64,000 nucleotides of DNA from Streptococcus anginosus. Its GTDB lineage: Bacteria > Bacillota > Bacilli > Lactobacillales > Streptococcaceae. The notes beneath the pieces are model-generated. The model did no database searches, was not told the DNA's origin, and saw only the letters and a list, made by a program, of their open reading frames with translations. A program made the translations under genes and the position numbers. Below, one piece after another: positions 8,705 to 15,987 of the stretch. The stretch's first letter is position 1. Each line of letters begins with the position of its first letter. The stretch spans positions 1,832,501 to 1,896,500 of the forward strand of contig NZ_CP012719.1 of assembly GCF_001697145.1 (NCBI RefSeq). The letters are read 5' to 3'.

Positions 8705-8998
8705 TTTATTTCTGTATGGAAGTCATGCTATTCCCTTCAGGACCTTGATTTAACGAAGCCCAAAAGAAAATCCCAACAAACGAGAGTCCCTCATGGTGTT
8801 TGTTAGCTGAAACAAGTTAACGCTTTCTTAGCACTGGGCACTTTCAATCATTGGTTGTGTTACATACTTATACAAGTGTGAAATCTTGATAAATATAACT
8901 CTAGTCAGATTGTAGCACATTTCTTTAATTAAGACAAGTCAAAAATGTTTAATTTCAAAAGGTTTTCTGCCAGCTATGATTAACTTGACTCCAAAATA

Positions 8999-9025
8999 TG
9001 GTATAATATGTTTCAAATTAGGAGG
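8999..9025 (+). promoter_or_regulatory. Extended -10 promoter and RBS of the DUF975 gene
   Basis: TGGTATAAT (8999-9007) is an extended -10 box. A TTGACT at 8985 is too close to act as its -35. A perfect AGGAGG (9020-9025) sits 5 bases before ATG 9031. Confidence 0.65.
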
Positions 9026-9030
9026 CAAAT

Positions 9031-9876
9031 ATGAATTTAAGTGAATTGCGGGCAGAGGCTCGTCGTATCCAACGTCAAACCAAAGGTATCTATGCACTCT
9101 TTTTAGTACCAATTCTAACGGCGATTATTTCCGTTGTTTACAATTATTCTTCAGATACCTTTTCCAATAATATCTTACAATATGGCATTCAAAAGACGAT
9201 TGTCCACGGAATCAATCGTTCTCTTTTCCCAATCGCGATTAGTTTTATCGTATCCTTCTTTTTGACGGCTACTTTTTGGACCTTACTGGAAGTCATTCGT
9301 GTAAAACGGCAAGAGGTACATTTTACAGATTCAGTTCGGACTTTTGATAGTAAAGTAATTGGTCCTGTTTTCATGACACTTTTGCTCAAACGTGTATTAC
9401 TATTTCTGTGGAATATTTTCGTCTGGATTGGAAGCGGCATGATGATTCTGGCTAGTTTTAGTGTCATAAAACTCCTCCCCAATTCTCAAGCTCTCTCACA
9501 AAATACTGCACTTCAAACAACTGTTGGGACATTGTTACTTTATATTCTCATCGGTTTTATTTTGATGGTAATCGGTATTATTATTGCACTTCCTCAATAT
9601 TACGCTTATTCGCAAGTAGAATTTATTCTTTGTGATACATTAGAAAACCAGAGCTATGAGAGCGCCTTTAAAATTATTCGTACAAGCCGCCAGATGATGA
9701 AAGGATATAAAGGCAAGCGATTTGTACTTGATTTAACTTTTATTGGCTGGTACTTGCTAAGTGCCCTTACTTTTGGAATTGCTTCTATTTATGTTTATCC
9801 CTACATTTATACAGCTCAGACTCTTTTCTATGAAGCTGTCAGAAAGGAAAAAGAACAAACTCCGATTTTTTCTTAA
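9031..9876 (+). CDS. DUF975 family integral membrane protein
   Basis: Polytopic membrane protein of 281 residues with about five to six hydrophobic segments and the family's N-terminal pattern (LSELRAEARRIQR), followed by a conserved cytoplasmic stretch (SYESAFKIIRTSRQMMKGYKGKRF). Its function is not known; members are common in streptococci. It has its own extended -10 promoter and a perfect Shine-Dalgarno sequence, and stands alone between the divergent pilin operon and the convergent kinase gene. Nothing in the sequence suggests breakage or recent transfer. Confidence 0.8.
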   Translation: MNLSELRAEARRIQRQTKGIYALFLVPILTAIISVVYNYSSDTFSNNILQYGIQKTIVHGINRSLFPIAISFIVSFFLTATFWTLLEVIRVKRQEVHFTDSVRTFDSKVIGPVFMTLLLKRVLLFLWNIFVWIGSGMMILASFSVIKLLPNSQALSQNTALQTTVGTLLLYILIGFILMVIGIIIALPQYYAYSQVEFILCDTLENQSYESAFKIIRTSRQMMKGYKGKRFVLDLTFIGWYLLSALTFGIASIYVYPYIYTAQTLFYEAVRKEKEQTPIFS

Positions 9877-9910
9877 TTTTTCTAACTCTGAAAAATAAAA
9901 TTAACCTTAC

Positions 9911-9941
9911 AAAGACTTGGACAGTTGTTCAGGTCTTTTAA
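9911..9941 (+). terminator. Probable terminator after the DUF975 gene
   Basis: A 9-bp stem (AAAGACTTG with CAGGTCTTT, one G-U pair) and 10-base loop, ending in TTTTA. It lies 35 bases past the stop. Confidence 0.55.
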
Positions 9942-9998
9942 GTTGCTTTCAATTCACTTTACATAAGTTGCCCTCAGGAAATACCATAAACTCTACAC

Positions 9999-10025
9999 AA
10001 AAAAGCCACCAATTGGGTGACTTTA
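9999..10025 (-). terminator. Terminator downstream of the small kinase gene
   Basis: Read on the minus strand: AAAGTCACC, a 5-base loop and GGTGGCTTT (one G-U pair), followed by a T-run. It lies about 110 bases past the kinase stop. Confidence 0.65.
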
Positions 10026-10133
10026 TTAGGGAGATTATTATGAAAAAGTTTAGGATTTCTATCAAACAAAGTTAGGAGGTCTTCATTTGATAAATATAGT
10101 ATAACCAAGTTAGCTTAAATCAACCTTAATTTT

Positions 10134-10628
10134 TTATAACAAATTGATATTTTTGGAAATTTTTTGAAAAGCATCTTCCAGCGAAACTTGATCTGTAAAT
10201 ATCGCTTCCTCCCAACCCAAGAAATCACATTCTTTCCACCAACGTTTCATATCAGCTGGACTGAAATCTGCTTTCTTGCTCCTTGTTTGATGGTGGCGAA
10301 CCGCTTCTTCAAAAGTCAAATCATAATAGTAAGACAGAACTTTTGGATAAAAGAGGTCACGCAGTTCTTCTAGCATCTGCCCATAAATATCTGTTTCATA
10401 AAAACCTTCAACGATAACCAACAAATCTCGCTCATAGCCATAGCGGGCGATCGTTTCTGTCAAAGAGATTGATAGATTTTCCGGCTTGACCTTTTCTTTC
10501 AGCATATCACGACGAACGATATCTTGTGAGATGAGCAGCGTCTTTCGGCCATAGTATTCTTGCAATTTTTTTGCCAAACTCGTTTTTCCTGAACCAGAAT
10601 TACCTCTGATAATCACCAATGTTGCCAT
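10134..10628 (-). CDS. Small P-loop kinase (AAA_33 type)
   Basis: Soluble 164-residue protein with a Walker A motif (GNSGSGKTS, residues about 9-17) and a later LLVIVEGFY strand typical of a Walker B-like segment. The compact size resembles AAA_33/zeta-toxin-like or gluconate-kinase-like phosphotransferases. The substrate is unknown. It starts right after the stop of the upstream CoA-binding gene with a GGAGAATAA ribosome site, so the two form a pair. The rest of the protein is rich in charged helices, and no antitoxin-like partner is visible. Confidence 0.75.
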   Translation of the reverse strand: MATLVIIRGNSGSGKTSLAKKLQEYYGRKTLLISQDIVRRDMLKEKVKPENLSISLTETIARYGYERDLLVIVEGFYETDIYGQMLEELRDLFYPKVLSYYYDLTFEEAVRHHQTRSKKADFSPADMKRWWKECDFLGWEEAIFTDQVSLEDAFQKISKNINLL

Positions 10629-11066
10629 TTATTCTCCGAAAATTAGACGGGTGTGCTCCTGCTTGATACAGCGATCCATGACAATATCATCCCGACCAGC
10701 TGCCCGCAGAATCTGCTCCGCTTCTTCATTCTCCAGACCCAACTGCGCCCAGAAAATTGTAGCATCTGCTTCCAGAAAATCACGCGCCACATCTGGCAGA
10801 AATTCACTGCGACGATAAATATCTACAATGTCAATAGAAAAAGGAATGTCCTTTAGACTGGCATACACAGTCTCGCCTAGAATTTTCCTACCAGCTGCTC
10901 GTGGATTAATCGGAATAATCCGATAGCCTCTCTCTTGCATCTCTTTGGATACACGATGGCTAGTTGCCTCCTCGCGATCCGACAAGCCAACAACCGCAAT
11001 CACCTTGCTATTTTTTAAATACTGTTTGATAACCCCATCGCTGGGATTTTGGAAATGATAGGTCAT
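10629..11066 (-). CDS. CoA-binding domain protein (YccU-like)
   Basis: Rossmann-fold protein of about 145 residues of the CoA_binding_2 family. It has a nucleotide-binding strand and turn (VIAVVGLSDREEATSHRV) and later IIPINPRA, typical of the family. The biological role is unknown. I chose ATG 11066, which has GGAG eight bases upstream; a longer frame to 11132 lacks a ribosome site. It is contiguous with the P-loop kinase gene, suggesting co-expression. The pair is located downstream of polA on the same strand. Confidence 0.8.
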   Translation of the reverse strand: MTYHFQNPSDGVIKQYLKNSKVIAVVGLSDREEATSHRVSKEMQERGYRIIPINPRAAGRKILGETVYASLKDIPFSIDIVDIYRRSEFLPDVARDFLEADATIFWAQLGLENEEAEQILRAAGRDDIVMDRCIKQEHTRLIFGE

Positions 11067-11232
11067 AAAATTTTCTCCGTAATCTTTCATGTATAACGAG
11101 CCATACCGTCCCTTTTTGAACCAGAAACACAAATATTTTATAAAGTTGATGTATTTGCCTTGAAAGTTTCTGATCTGAACTGAACACAGCTAAAAAATCA
11201 GAATGATATAGCTCTTTGGGGTACTTTTGATT

Positions 11233-13878
11233 CTACTTCGCTTCATACCAGGTCTTGCCAGCACTTTCGTCCGCTTTCAAGGGTACAACAAGTTCAATGG
11301 CAGATTCCATGATGTCTTTGACCAGCGTTTTGATAGCGGTCAGTTCGTTTTCAGGTACTTCCAGCACAATTTCGTCATGAACTTGCAGCAACATCCTAGT
11401 TTTAAAATTCCCATCTGTCAGAGCTTGATCCAGCCGAATCATAGCAATTTTGAGAATATCAGCTGCACTGCCCTGAATCGGCGAATTGATTGCTGTTCGT
11501 TCTGCAAATCCTCGGACATTGAAATTACGAGAATTAATATCTGGAATCTCCCGACGACGGTGGAAGAGAGTTTCTACATAGCCTTTATCTCGAGCCTCTC
11601 GTACCACATTTTCCATATAATTCTTAATTCCAGGATAGCGTTCAAAATAAGTATCAATATAAGATTTAGCTTCTTTACGGCTAATCCCCAGATTGTTGGC
11701 AAGTCCAAAATCAGAAATCCCGTAAACAACACCAAAGTTGACAGCTTTAGCATTACGGCGATCATTTGGTGTCACATCCTCTGGCTTTTCAATACCAAAA
11801 ACCCGCATAGCTGTCGAAGTGTGAATATCAGCTCCATGTCTGAATGCTTCAATTAAATGTTCATCACCCGAAATATGCGCCAAAACGCGCAGCTCAATTT
11901 GTGAGTAGTCGGAACTGAGCAAGACACTATCCTTCCACTCCGGCACAAAAGCTTTCCGAATTAAGCGTCCTTGCTCCAAACGAATTGGAATATTTTGCAG
12001 ATTGGGATCCACGCTAGATAGTCTTCCTGTCTGGGTCAAATCTTGAAGATAACGAGTATGAATCTTTCCATCTGCTAAAATCCAATCCTGTAGCCCCATA
12101 ACATAGGTTGATTGAATTTTAGCAATTTGCCGATAGTCCAAAATCTTCTCCACAATCGGTGCAATCGGTGCCAAACGTTCCAATACATCTACTGCCGTAG
12201 AGTAGCCTGTTTTGGTTTTCTTAGTGAAAGATGTTGGCAGACCCAGTTTTTCAAAGAGAATGCCTCCCAACTGTTTAGGCGAATTGATATTAAACTCTTC
12301 CCCTGCTAAGTCATAAATTTCCTGAGTTAGTCGAGCTAAAACTTCCTCATTTTCAGTCTGCATCGTTTGCAATGTTTCGCGCTCTACCTTGATACCAGCA
12401 ATTTCCATCTTAGCAAGGACAAAAGCTAGCGGCTGCTCCATTTCGTACAGGAGATTAAGTTGATCGTGCTGACGTAGCAAGTCCGTCATAGGCTTTTCCG
12501 TTTCAACGAGAACTGTGACTTTTCTGGCTAAATGGCTCAATAAAATAGCTTTTTCAGGCAGTGCCCGCTTAGCTCCTTTTCCATAAACCACTTCATCTTC
12601 AACGAGTCTAGTCTTGCCATAAAGATTAGCAATCGTTGCAATTTCATTGTTATCAACGGTTGAAAGAAGGTACTTAGCTAAACGGCTGTCAAACGATGGT
12701 TGCGAAAGCTCAATACCTAAGCGACTGAGTAAGACCTTGGAGCGTTTAAAATCATAAACCTTGAGGGCTGTGTTTCCCAGAAATTCTTTGAAAGCTGGTT
12801 GCTGCAAAAGGTTGATGTCCTGACTGGCATAAATCTGCTGTGCATTTCCCCACGCAAAGCCCACCATCTCGTCTATGTGGTAATTGTCCCCCAACATTTC
12901 AAAGTAGAAAAAATCATCTTTACTGAGCATTTCTGGACGGACTTCCGTCACTTCCTCAAAAGCAATGTCGGCCGCCTCTTCTGGCTCTACTTCCGCTTCC
13001 AGCGCTTGCTTAAATTGTTTAAAGCCCATTTCATCATAGAATCTGCTTAATTGTTTGATATTCGGACCTTGATAGAGGATATCTTCCAAACCGATTTCGA
13101 TGGGAGCTTGGGTATCAATGGTAACAAGTGTTCTAGACAAGAAAGCAATGTCCTTGTCATTGATGAGATTTTCCTTCATCTTAGACTGCTTCATTTGGTC
13201 AATGTTGTCATAAATGCCTTCCAGAGAGCCGTATTCCAAGAGAAGCTTGAGTCCCGTTTTCTCACCGATTTTCGTCACACCAGGGATATTGTCCGAAGAA
13301 TCACCCATAAGAGCTTTGAGATCAATGAACTGGGCTGGTGTAATTCCCATTTTTTCCATTAGATAGGCTGGTGTAAATTCCTCAAATTCTGCCACACCTT
13401 TTTTAGAAATTTCCACAATAGTATTATCATCGGTCAGCTGGATTAGATCCTTATCTCCGCTCACGATCGTCACATCGTAGGGTACAGGCGTGTTTTCAGC
13501 CATTTTATCCAGAGTTCCAATAATATCATCAGCTTCATACTGATCCAAGTCGTAATAGCGAATACCTAACTTATCCAGCATTTCTCGGATAAAAGGAAGC
13601 TGCTCACGAAATTCCTCCGGCGTTTTAGCCCGACCACCTTTGTAATCAGCATACATCTCTGTCCGAAAGGTGGTCTTCCCCGCATCAAAAGCCACCAAGA
13701 TATGAGTCGGCTGCACCCGCTCCATTAAATGATTGAGCATAAGGTGAAAGCCATAAATAGCATTGGTATGAAGTCCGAACGGACTCTTGAATCGATCAAT
13801 TTGATTGTAAAGTGCAAAAAAAGCACGAAAAGCGACGGACGAACCGTCAATCAACAGTAATTTATTCTTGTTTTCCAT
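11233..13878 (-). CDS. polA: DNA polymerase I
   Basis: Replication and repair polymerase of 881 residues. The N-terminal 5'-3' exonuclease domain (about 1-175) carries LLIDGSSVAFRAFFA and GDKDLIQL. The middle domain looks like a degenerate 3'-5' exonuclease, as usual in Gram-positives. The polymerase domain has motif A (DYSQIELRVLAH), motif B (RRNAKAVNFGVVYG) and motif C (QVHDEIVLEVP). I chose ATG 13878 (MENKNKLLLIDGSS) over an in-frame TTG 60 bases upstream because the family starts here, although the ribosome site is weak. Length is normal and the gene is intact. Confidence 0.96.
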   Translation of the reverse strand: MENKNKLLLIDGSSVAFRAFFALYNQIDRFKSPFGLHTNAIYGFHLMLNHLMERVQPTHILVAFDAGKTTFRTEMYADYKGGRAKTPEEFREQLPFIREMLDKLGIRYYDLDQYEADDIIGTLDKMAENTPVPYDVTIVSGDKDLIQLTDDNTIVEISKKGVAEFEEFTPAYLMEKMGITPAQFIDLKALMGDSSDNIPGVTKIGEKTGLKLLLEYGSLEGIYDNIDQMKQSKMKENLINDKDIAFLSRTLVTIDTQAPIEIGLEDILYQGPNIKQLSRFYDEMGFKQFKQALEAEVEPEEAADIAFEEVTEVRPEMLSKDDFFYFEMLGDNYHIDEMVGFAWGNAQQIYASQDINLLQQPAFKEFLGNTALKVYDFKRSKVLLSRLGIELSQPSFDSRLAKYLLSTVDNNEIATIANLYGKTRLVEDEVVYGKGAKRALPEKAILLSHLARKVTVLVETEKPMTDLLRQHDQLNLLYEMEQPLAFVLAKMEIAGIKVERETLQTMQTENEEVLARLTQEIYDLAGEEFNINSPKQLGGILFEKLGLPTSFTKKTKTGYSTAVDVLERLAPIAPIVEKILDYRQIAKIQSTYVMGLQDWILADGKIHTRYLQDLTQTGRLSSVDPNLQNIPIRLEQGRLIRKAFVPEWKDSVLLSSDYSQIELRVLAHISGDEHLIEAFRHGADIHTSTAMRVFGIEKPEDVTPNDRRNAKAVNFGVVYGISDFGLANNLGISRKEAKSYIDTYFERYPGIKNYMENVVREARDKGYVETLFHRRREIPDINSRNFNVRGFAERTAINSPIQGSAADILKIAMIRLDQALTDGNFKTRMLLQVHDEIVLEVPENELTAIKTLVKDIMESAIELVVPLKADESAGKTWYEAK

Positions 13879-13938
13879 AGGTTTATTATAACATGAAACC
13901 AAAAAAATTTTTTGATTAAGGATAATGGCAGCACACAA

Positions 13939-13966
13939 AAAGCCTAAGAAAATTTTCTTAAGCCTT
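13939..13966 (-). terminator. Strong rho-independent terminator upstream of polA
   Basis: A 14-bp hairpin centred on the palindrome TAAGAAAATTTTCTTA with two G-U pairs, followed on the minus strand by TTTTT. It follows the decayed HAD gene and was probably its terminator. Confidence 0.75.
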
Positions 13967-13970
13967 TATA

Positions 13971-14102
13971 CTATTTTGATACAACAACTTCTCCAAATGT
14001 TTCACTGCATCTGCAAAGTACTACATACGTAGCTGCTTCTTGGACGGCCTTCGGAGCATGCGCCATACAGTAGGAAATATCGGATTTTTCAAAGACTGCA
14101 AA
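13971..14102 (-). pseudogene. Remnant of the C-terminus of a Cof-type HAD hydrolase
   Basis: Reading the minus strand gives EKSDISYCMAHAPKAVQEA followed by TYVV in one frame, then, after a frame change, YFADAVKHLEKLLYQN and a stop. The SYCMAHAP segment and final helix resemble the C-terminal end of Cof/HAD-IIB phosphatases. Only about 44 codons remain and the catalytic N-terminal part is absent, so this is a dead 3' fragment. The terminator immediately after it supports a former gene. Family assignment is from motif memory. Confidence 0.55.
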
Positions 14103-14109
14103 CTAACTA

Positions 14110-14168
14110 ATAAAAATAAAGAATGAGATAACCCGAAATGTTCATTTTTCTAGTCTATCTCACTTTCA
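14110..14168 (-). terminator. Probable terminator after the histidine kinase gene
   Basis: On the minus strand GTGAGATA pairs with TATCTCAT across a long loop, followed by TTCTTTATTTTTATT. The long loop makes this moderate evidence. Confidence 0.5.
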
Positions 14169-14170
14169 TT

Positions 14171-15202
14171 TTATAAATCTAATACAAGCGAAAAACTGCT
14201 ACCTTGTCCATACTCACTTTGCACGAAAATATCACCACCCAATTGGCGTGCCAATTCACGTGCGATATAGAGTCCTAGACCGTGCCCGCCAGTTTTCATA
14301 TTGCGAGAAGATTCCACCCGATAAAGTCGTTTAAAAATCTTATCCAAATCTTCTGACTTAATTCCCTGACCTTCATCTGCCACCGTTAAAATCAAGCGCT
14401 TATTTTCAACCACCGCATCAATAGTAAGCTTAGTGCCTGCTTCCGAATACTTAAAAGCATTGCTCACAAGATTGAGAATAATCCGTGAAAGTTTATCATA
14501 ATTGCTAATAATTTTTGCTGATTCTGGCTGCACCGAAATTCGAATATCTCGGCCTTCTCTATCAATCACCAATTGGAACTCCGACATAATATCAATCAAG
14601 AGCTTATCAAGAAAAATCTCCTCTTTTTCTATCGGTGTATCTGGTTCATGCATGGTATTTAACGTAATGAAGCTCAACTCTTCCACCAGTTTATTTAGGC
14701 GATCGGTCTGCCGACTGATGGTTTTGAGATAATACTGCTGCTCATCAGCTGCAATCACACCATCTAACATTCCCTCCACCGTCGCTTGAATAGATGTCAA
14801 AGGCGTTTTAATATCGTGTGAGAGCTGAGCAATCATCAAGCCCTTTTCTTTCTCGCTTTCTTCTAAAGAAGCAAAAGTATCTTGTAAATCCGTTGACATT
14901 TCGTTGAAAGCATCTGCTAATTCTTTAAACTCTGTTGGATTTTTAATTGTATTGACCGTTTCAAACTTCTTATCTGAAATACCTTTGATGAGCTGTTTTA
15001 ATTTATCCAAAGAGAGAAAAACGCGGCTCAACAGTAAAAGACTGACCAATGCACCTGTAATACTTGCTAGAATACTAATCCCAATAATAAAATAAATATC
15101 ACTTTTTGAAATTAGCATGGTGTTGACAGACCAGATAATGGCAACAACTGTGATGGTTGTGGAAATGAGGTAACCCACAATAATAAAGTGTTTTAATTTC
15201 AT
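14171..15202 (-). CDS. Sensor histidine kinase, TCS08/SaeS-like
   Basis: Membrane sensor kinase of 343 residues. It has two N-terminal membrane helices (about 5-30 and 36-60) with almost no extracellular loop, a HAMP-like linker, a HisKA domain with His129 in SHDIKTPLTS, and a HATPase domain (NLVSNAFKYS, DEGQGI, GGHGLGLYIA). The tiny sensing loop suggests it senses within the membrane, as intramembrane-sensing kinases do. It starts one base after the response-regulator stop. Position next to a PavB-like adhesin matches the S. pneumoniae pavB-rr08-hk08 arrangement, so a TCS08 orthologue is likely but not proven. Confidence 0.88.
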   Translation of the reverse strand: MKLKHFIIVGYLISTTITVVAIIWSVNTMLISKSDIYFIIGISILASITGALVSLLLLSRVFLSLDKLKQLIKGISDKKFETVNTIKNPTEFKELADAFNEMSTDLQDTFASLEESEKEKGLMIAQLSHDIKTPLTSIQATVEGMLDGVIAADEQQYYLKTISRQTDRLNKLVEELSFITLNTMHEPDTPIEKEEIFLDKLLIDIMSEFQLVIDREGRDIRISVQPESAKIISNYDKLSRIILNLVSNAFKYSEAGTKLTIDAVVENKRLILTVADEGQGIKSEDLDKIFKRLYRVESSRNMKTGGHGLGLYIARELARQLGGDIFVQSEYGQGSSFSLVLDL

Positions 15203-15203
15203 T

Positions 15204-15890
15204 TTAAACCTCTATCTTATAGCCCAACCCCCAAACAGTCTTAATAGTGGGCGTTTTTTCAGTACTATACTTCGCTAAATCCTGCCGCAAAGCATGGATA
15301 TGAACATTGAGCGTATTTGTGTCATCCACAAAGTCCTCTTGCCACACCTTTTCATAAAGCTCTGTTTTAGAAAAAACACGTTGAGGATTATTAGCAAGAA
15401 TCCATAGCAACTCAAACGATTTGATGGTGATATCTAGCGGACGATCATGAACACTTACTTCGCGCGTTTCGTGATTCATCACCAGATCACCCAGCTGTAG
15501 TGTTTCTTCCGTTCCCATACTACGGTGAATGCGACGTAGGATATTATTGACTCGCAACACCAACTCTCGCGGACTAAAAGGTTTGGTGATAAAATCATCT
15601 GCCCCCATACTGAGAGAATAAATCTTATCTGGCTCAGATGTTTTAGCCGTGATAAAAAGGAAAGGCTGCTCTGGAGAAAGGTATTGTACTTCCCCAATCA
15701 GATCATAGCCATCCATATTGGGCATCATAATATCTGTAATAATCAAATCAATCGAATATTTCTGAAAAATCTCTAAGGCTTCCTGACCATCATGCGCTAC
15801 ATTCACTTCATAACCAGCCTGTATTAAATAACGTTTGTTAATCTCGGTAATCTCTACTTCATCATCTACTAATAAAATTCTCTTTGCCAT
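15204..15890 (-). CDS. OmpR-family response regulator, TCS08/SaeR-like
   Basis: DNA-binding regulator of 228 residues: a receiver domain with acidic pocket Asp9/Asp10, phospho-acceptor Asp53 (ITDIMMPN) and Lys in FITKPFSP, then a winged-helix domain (ELLWILANNPQRVFSKTELYEKVW, given here only as its position about 165-190; wing WGLGYKI at the end). It pairs with the kinase directly downstream. Upstream lies the PavB-like gene, separated by a strong hairpin. In pneumococcus the equivalent system is reported to control pavB and pilus islet 1, which fits the neighbouring pilus locus, but direct regulation here is inference. Confidence 0.9.
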   Translation of the reverse strand: MAKRILLVDDEVEITEINKRYLIQAGYEVNVAHDGQEALEIFQKYSIDLIITDIMMPNMDGYDLIGEVQYLSPEQPFLFITAKTSEPDKIYSLSMGADDFITKPFSPRELVLRVNNILRRIHRSMGTEETLQLGDLVMNHETREVSVHDRPLDITIKSFELLWILANNPQRVFSKTELYEKVWQEDFVDDTNTLNVHIHALRQDLAKYSTEKTPTIKTVWGLGYKIEV

Positions 15891-15910
15891 TTTCTTACCT
15901 CTATTGTGAA

Positions 15911-15947
15911 AAATAGTGTTATACCACGAAAAAGTATAACACTATTT
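15911..15947 (-). terminator. Terminator or attenuator between the PavB-like gene and the regulator
   Basis: A perfect 14-bp stem (15911-15924 with 15934-15947) has a 9-base loop. On the minus strand it is followed by TTCAC after a short T-run. It stands between the adhesin stop and the regulator start and should limit read-through. Confidence 0.75.
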
Positions 15948-15987
15948 CTATACTTGATTCAAGCGTTATTGCTCACAAATGCGAGAA

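Larger units (their letters stand above)
8606..8998. promoter_or_regulatory. Intergenic control region between the pilin operon and the DUF975 gene
   Basis: No gene is visible here. It holds the (AT)11 tract, an inverted repeat at 8680-8704, a second one at 8775-8804 (7-base arms AACAAAC/GTTTGTT) and a cre-like half-matching site at 8814-8830 (AAGTTAACGCTTTCTTA). A -10-like TATAAA for the pilin operon can be read on the minus strand at 8634-8629. With normal spacing its -35 would fall in the AT tract. The stretch 8705-8870 looks structured, but I do not recognise a known riboswitch or T-box. Confidence 0.5.

Noticed and set aside
8814-8830. CcpA cre site
   Set aside because: AAGTTAACGCTTTCTTA matches only part of the cre pattern; kept as a note, not a feature.
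8705-8870. T-box or known riboswitch in front of the pilin operon
   Set aside because: No T-box core (AGGGTGGNACCGCG-like) or other class signature is visible.
8985-8990. TTGACT as -35 of the DUF975 gene
   Set aside because: Only 11 bases from the TATAAT; the extended -10 explains the promoter better.
10134-11066. Toxin-antitoxin pair (zeta-like kinase with partner)
   Set aside because: The partner is a CoA-binding Rossmann protein, not an epsilon-like antitoxin, and the kinase lacks clear zeta-specific features.
11227-11856. 209-codon plus-strand frame inside polA
   Set aside because: Antisense shadow of the conserved polymerase domain, with no ribosome site or known motif.
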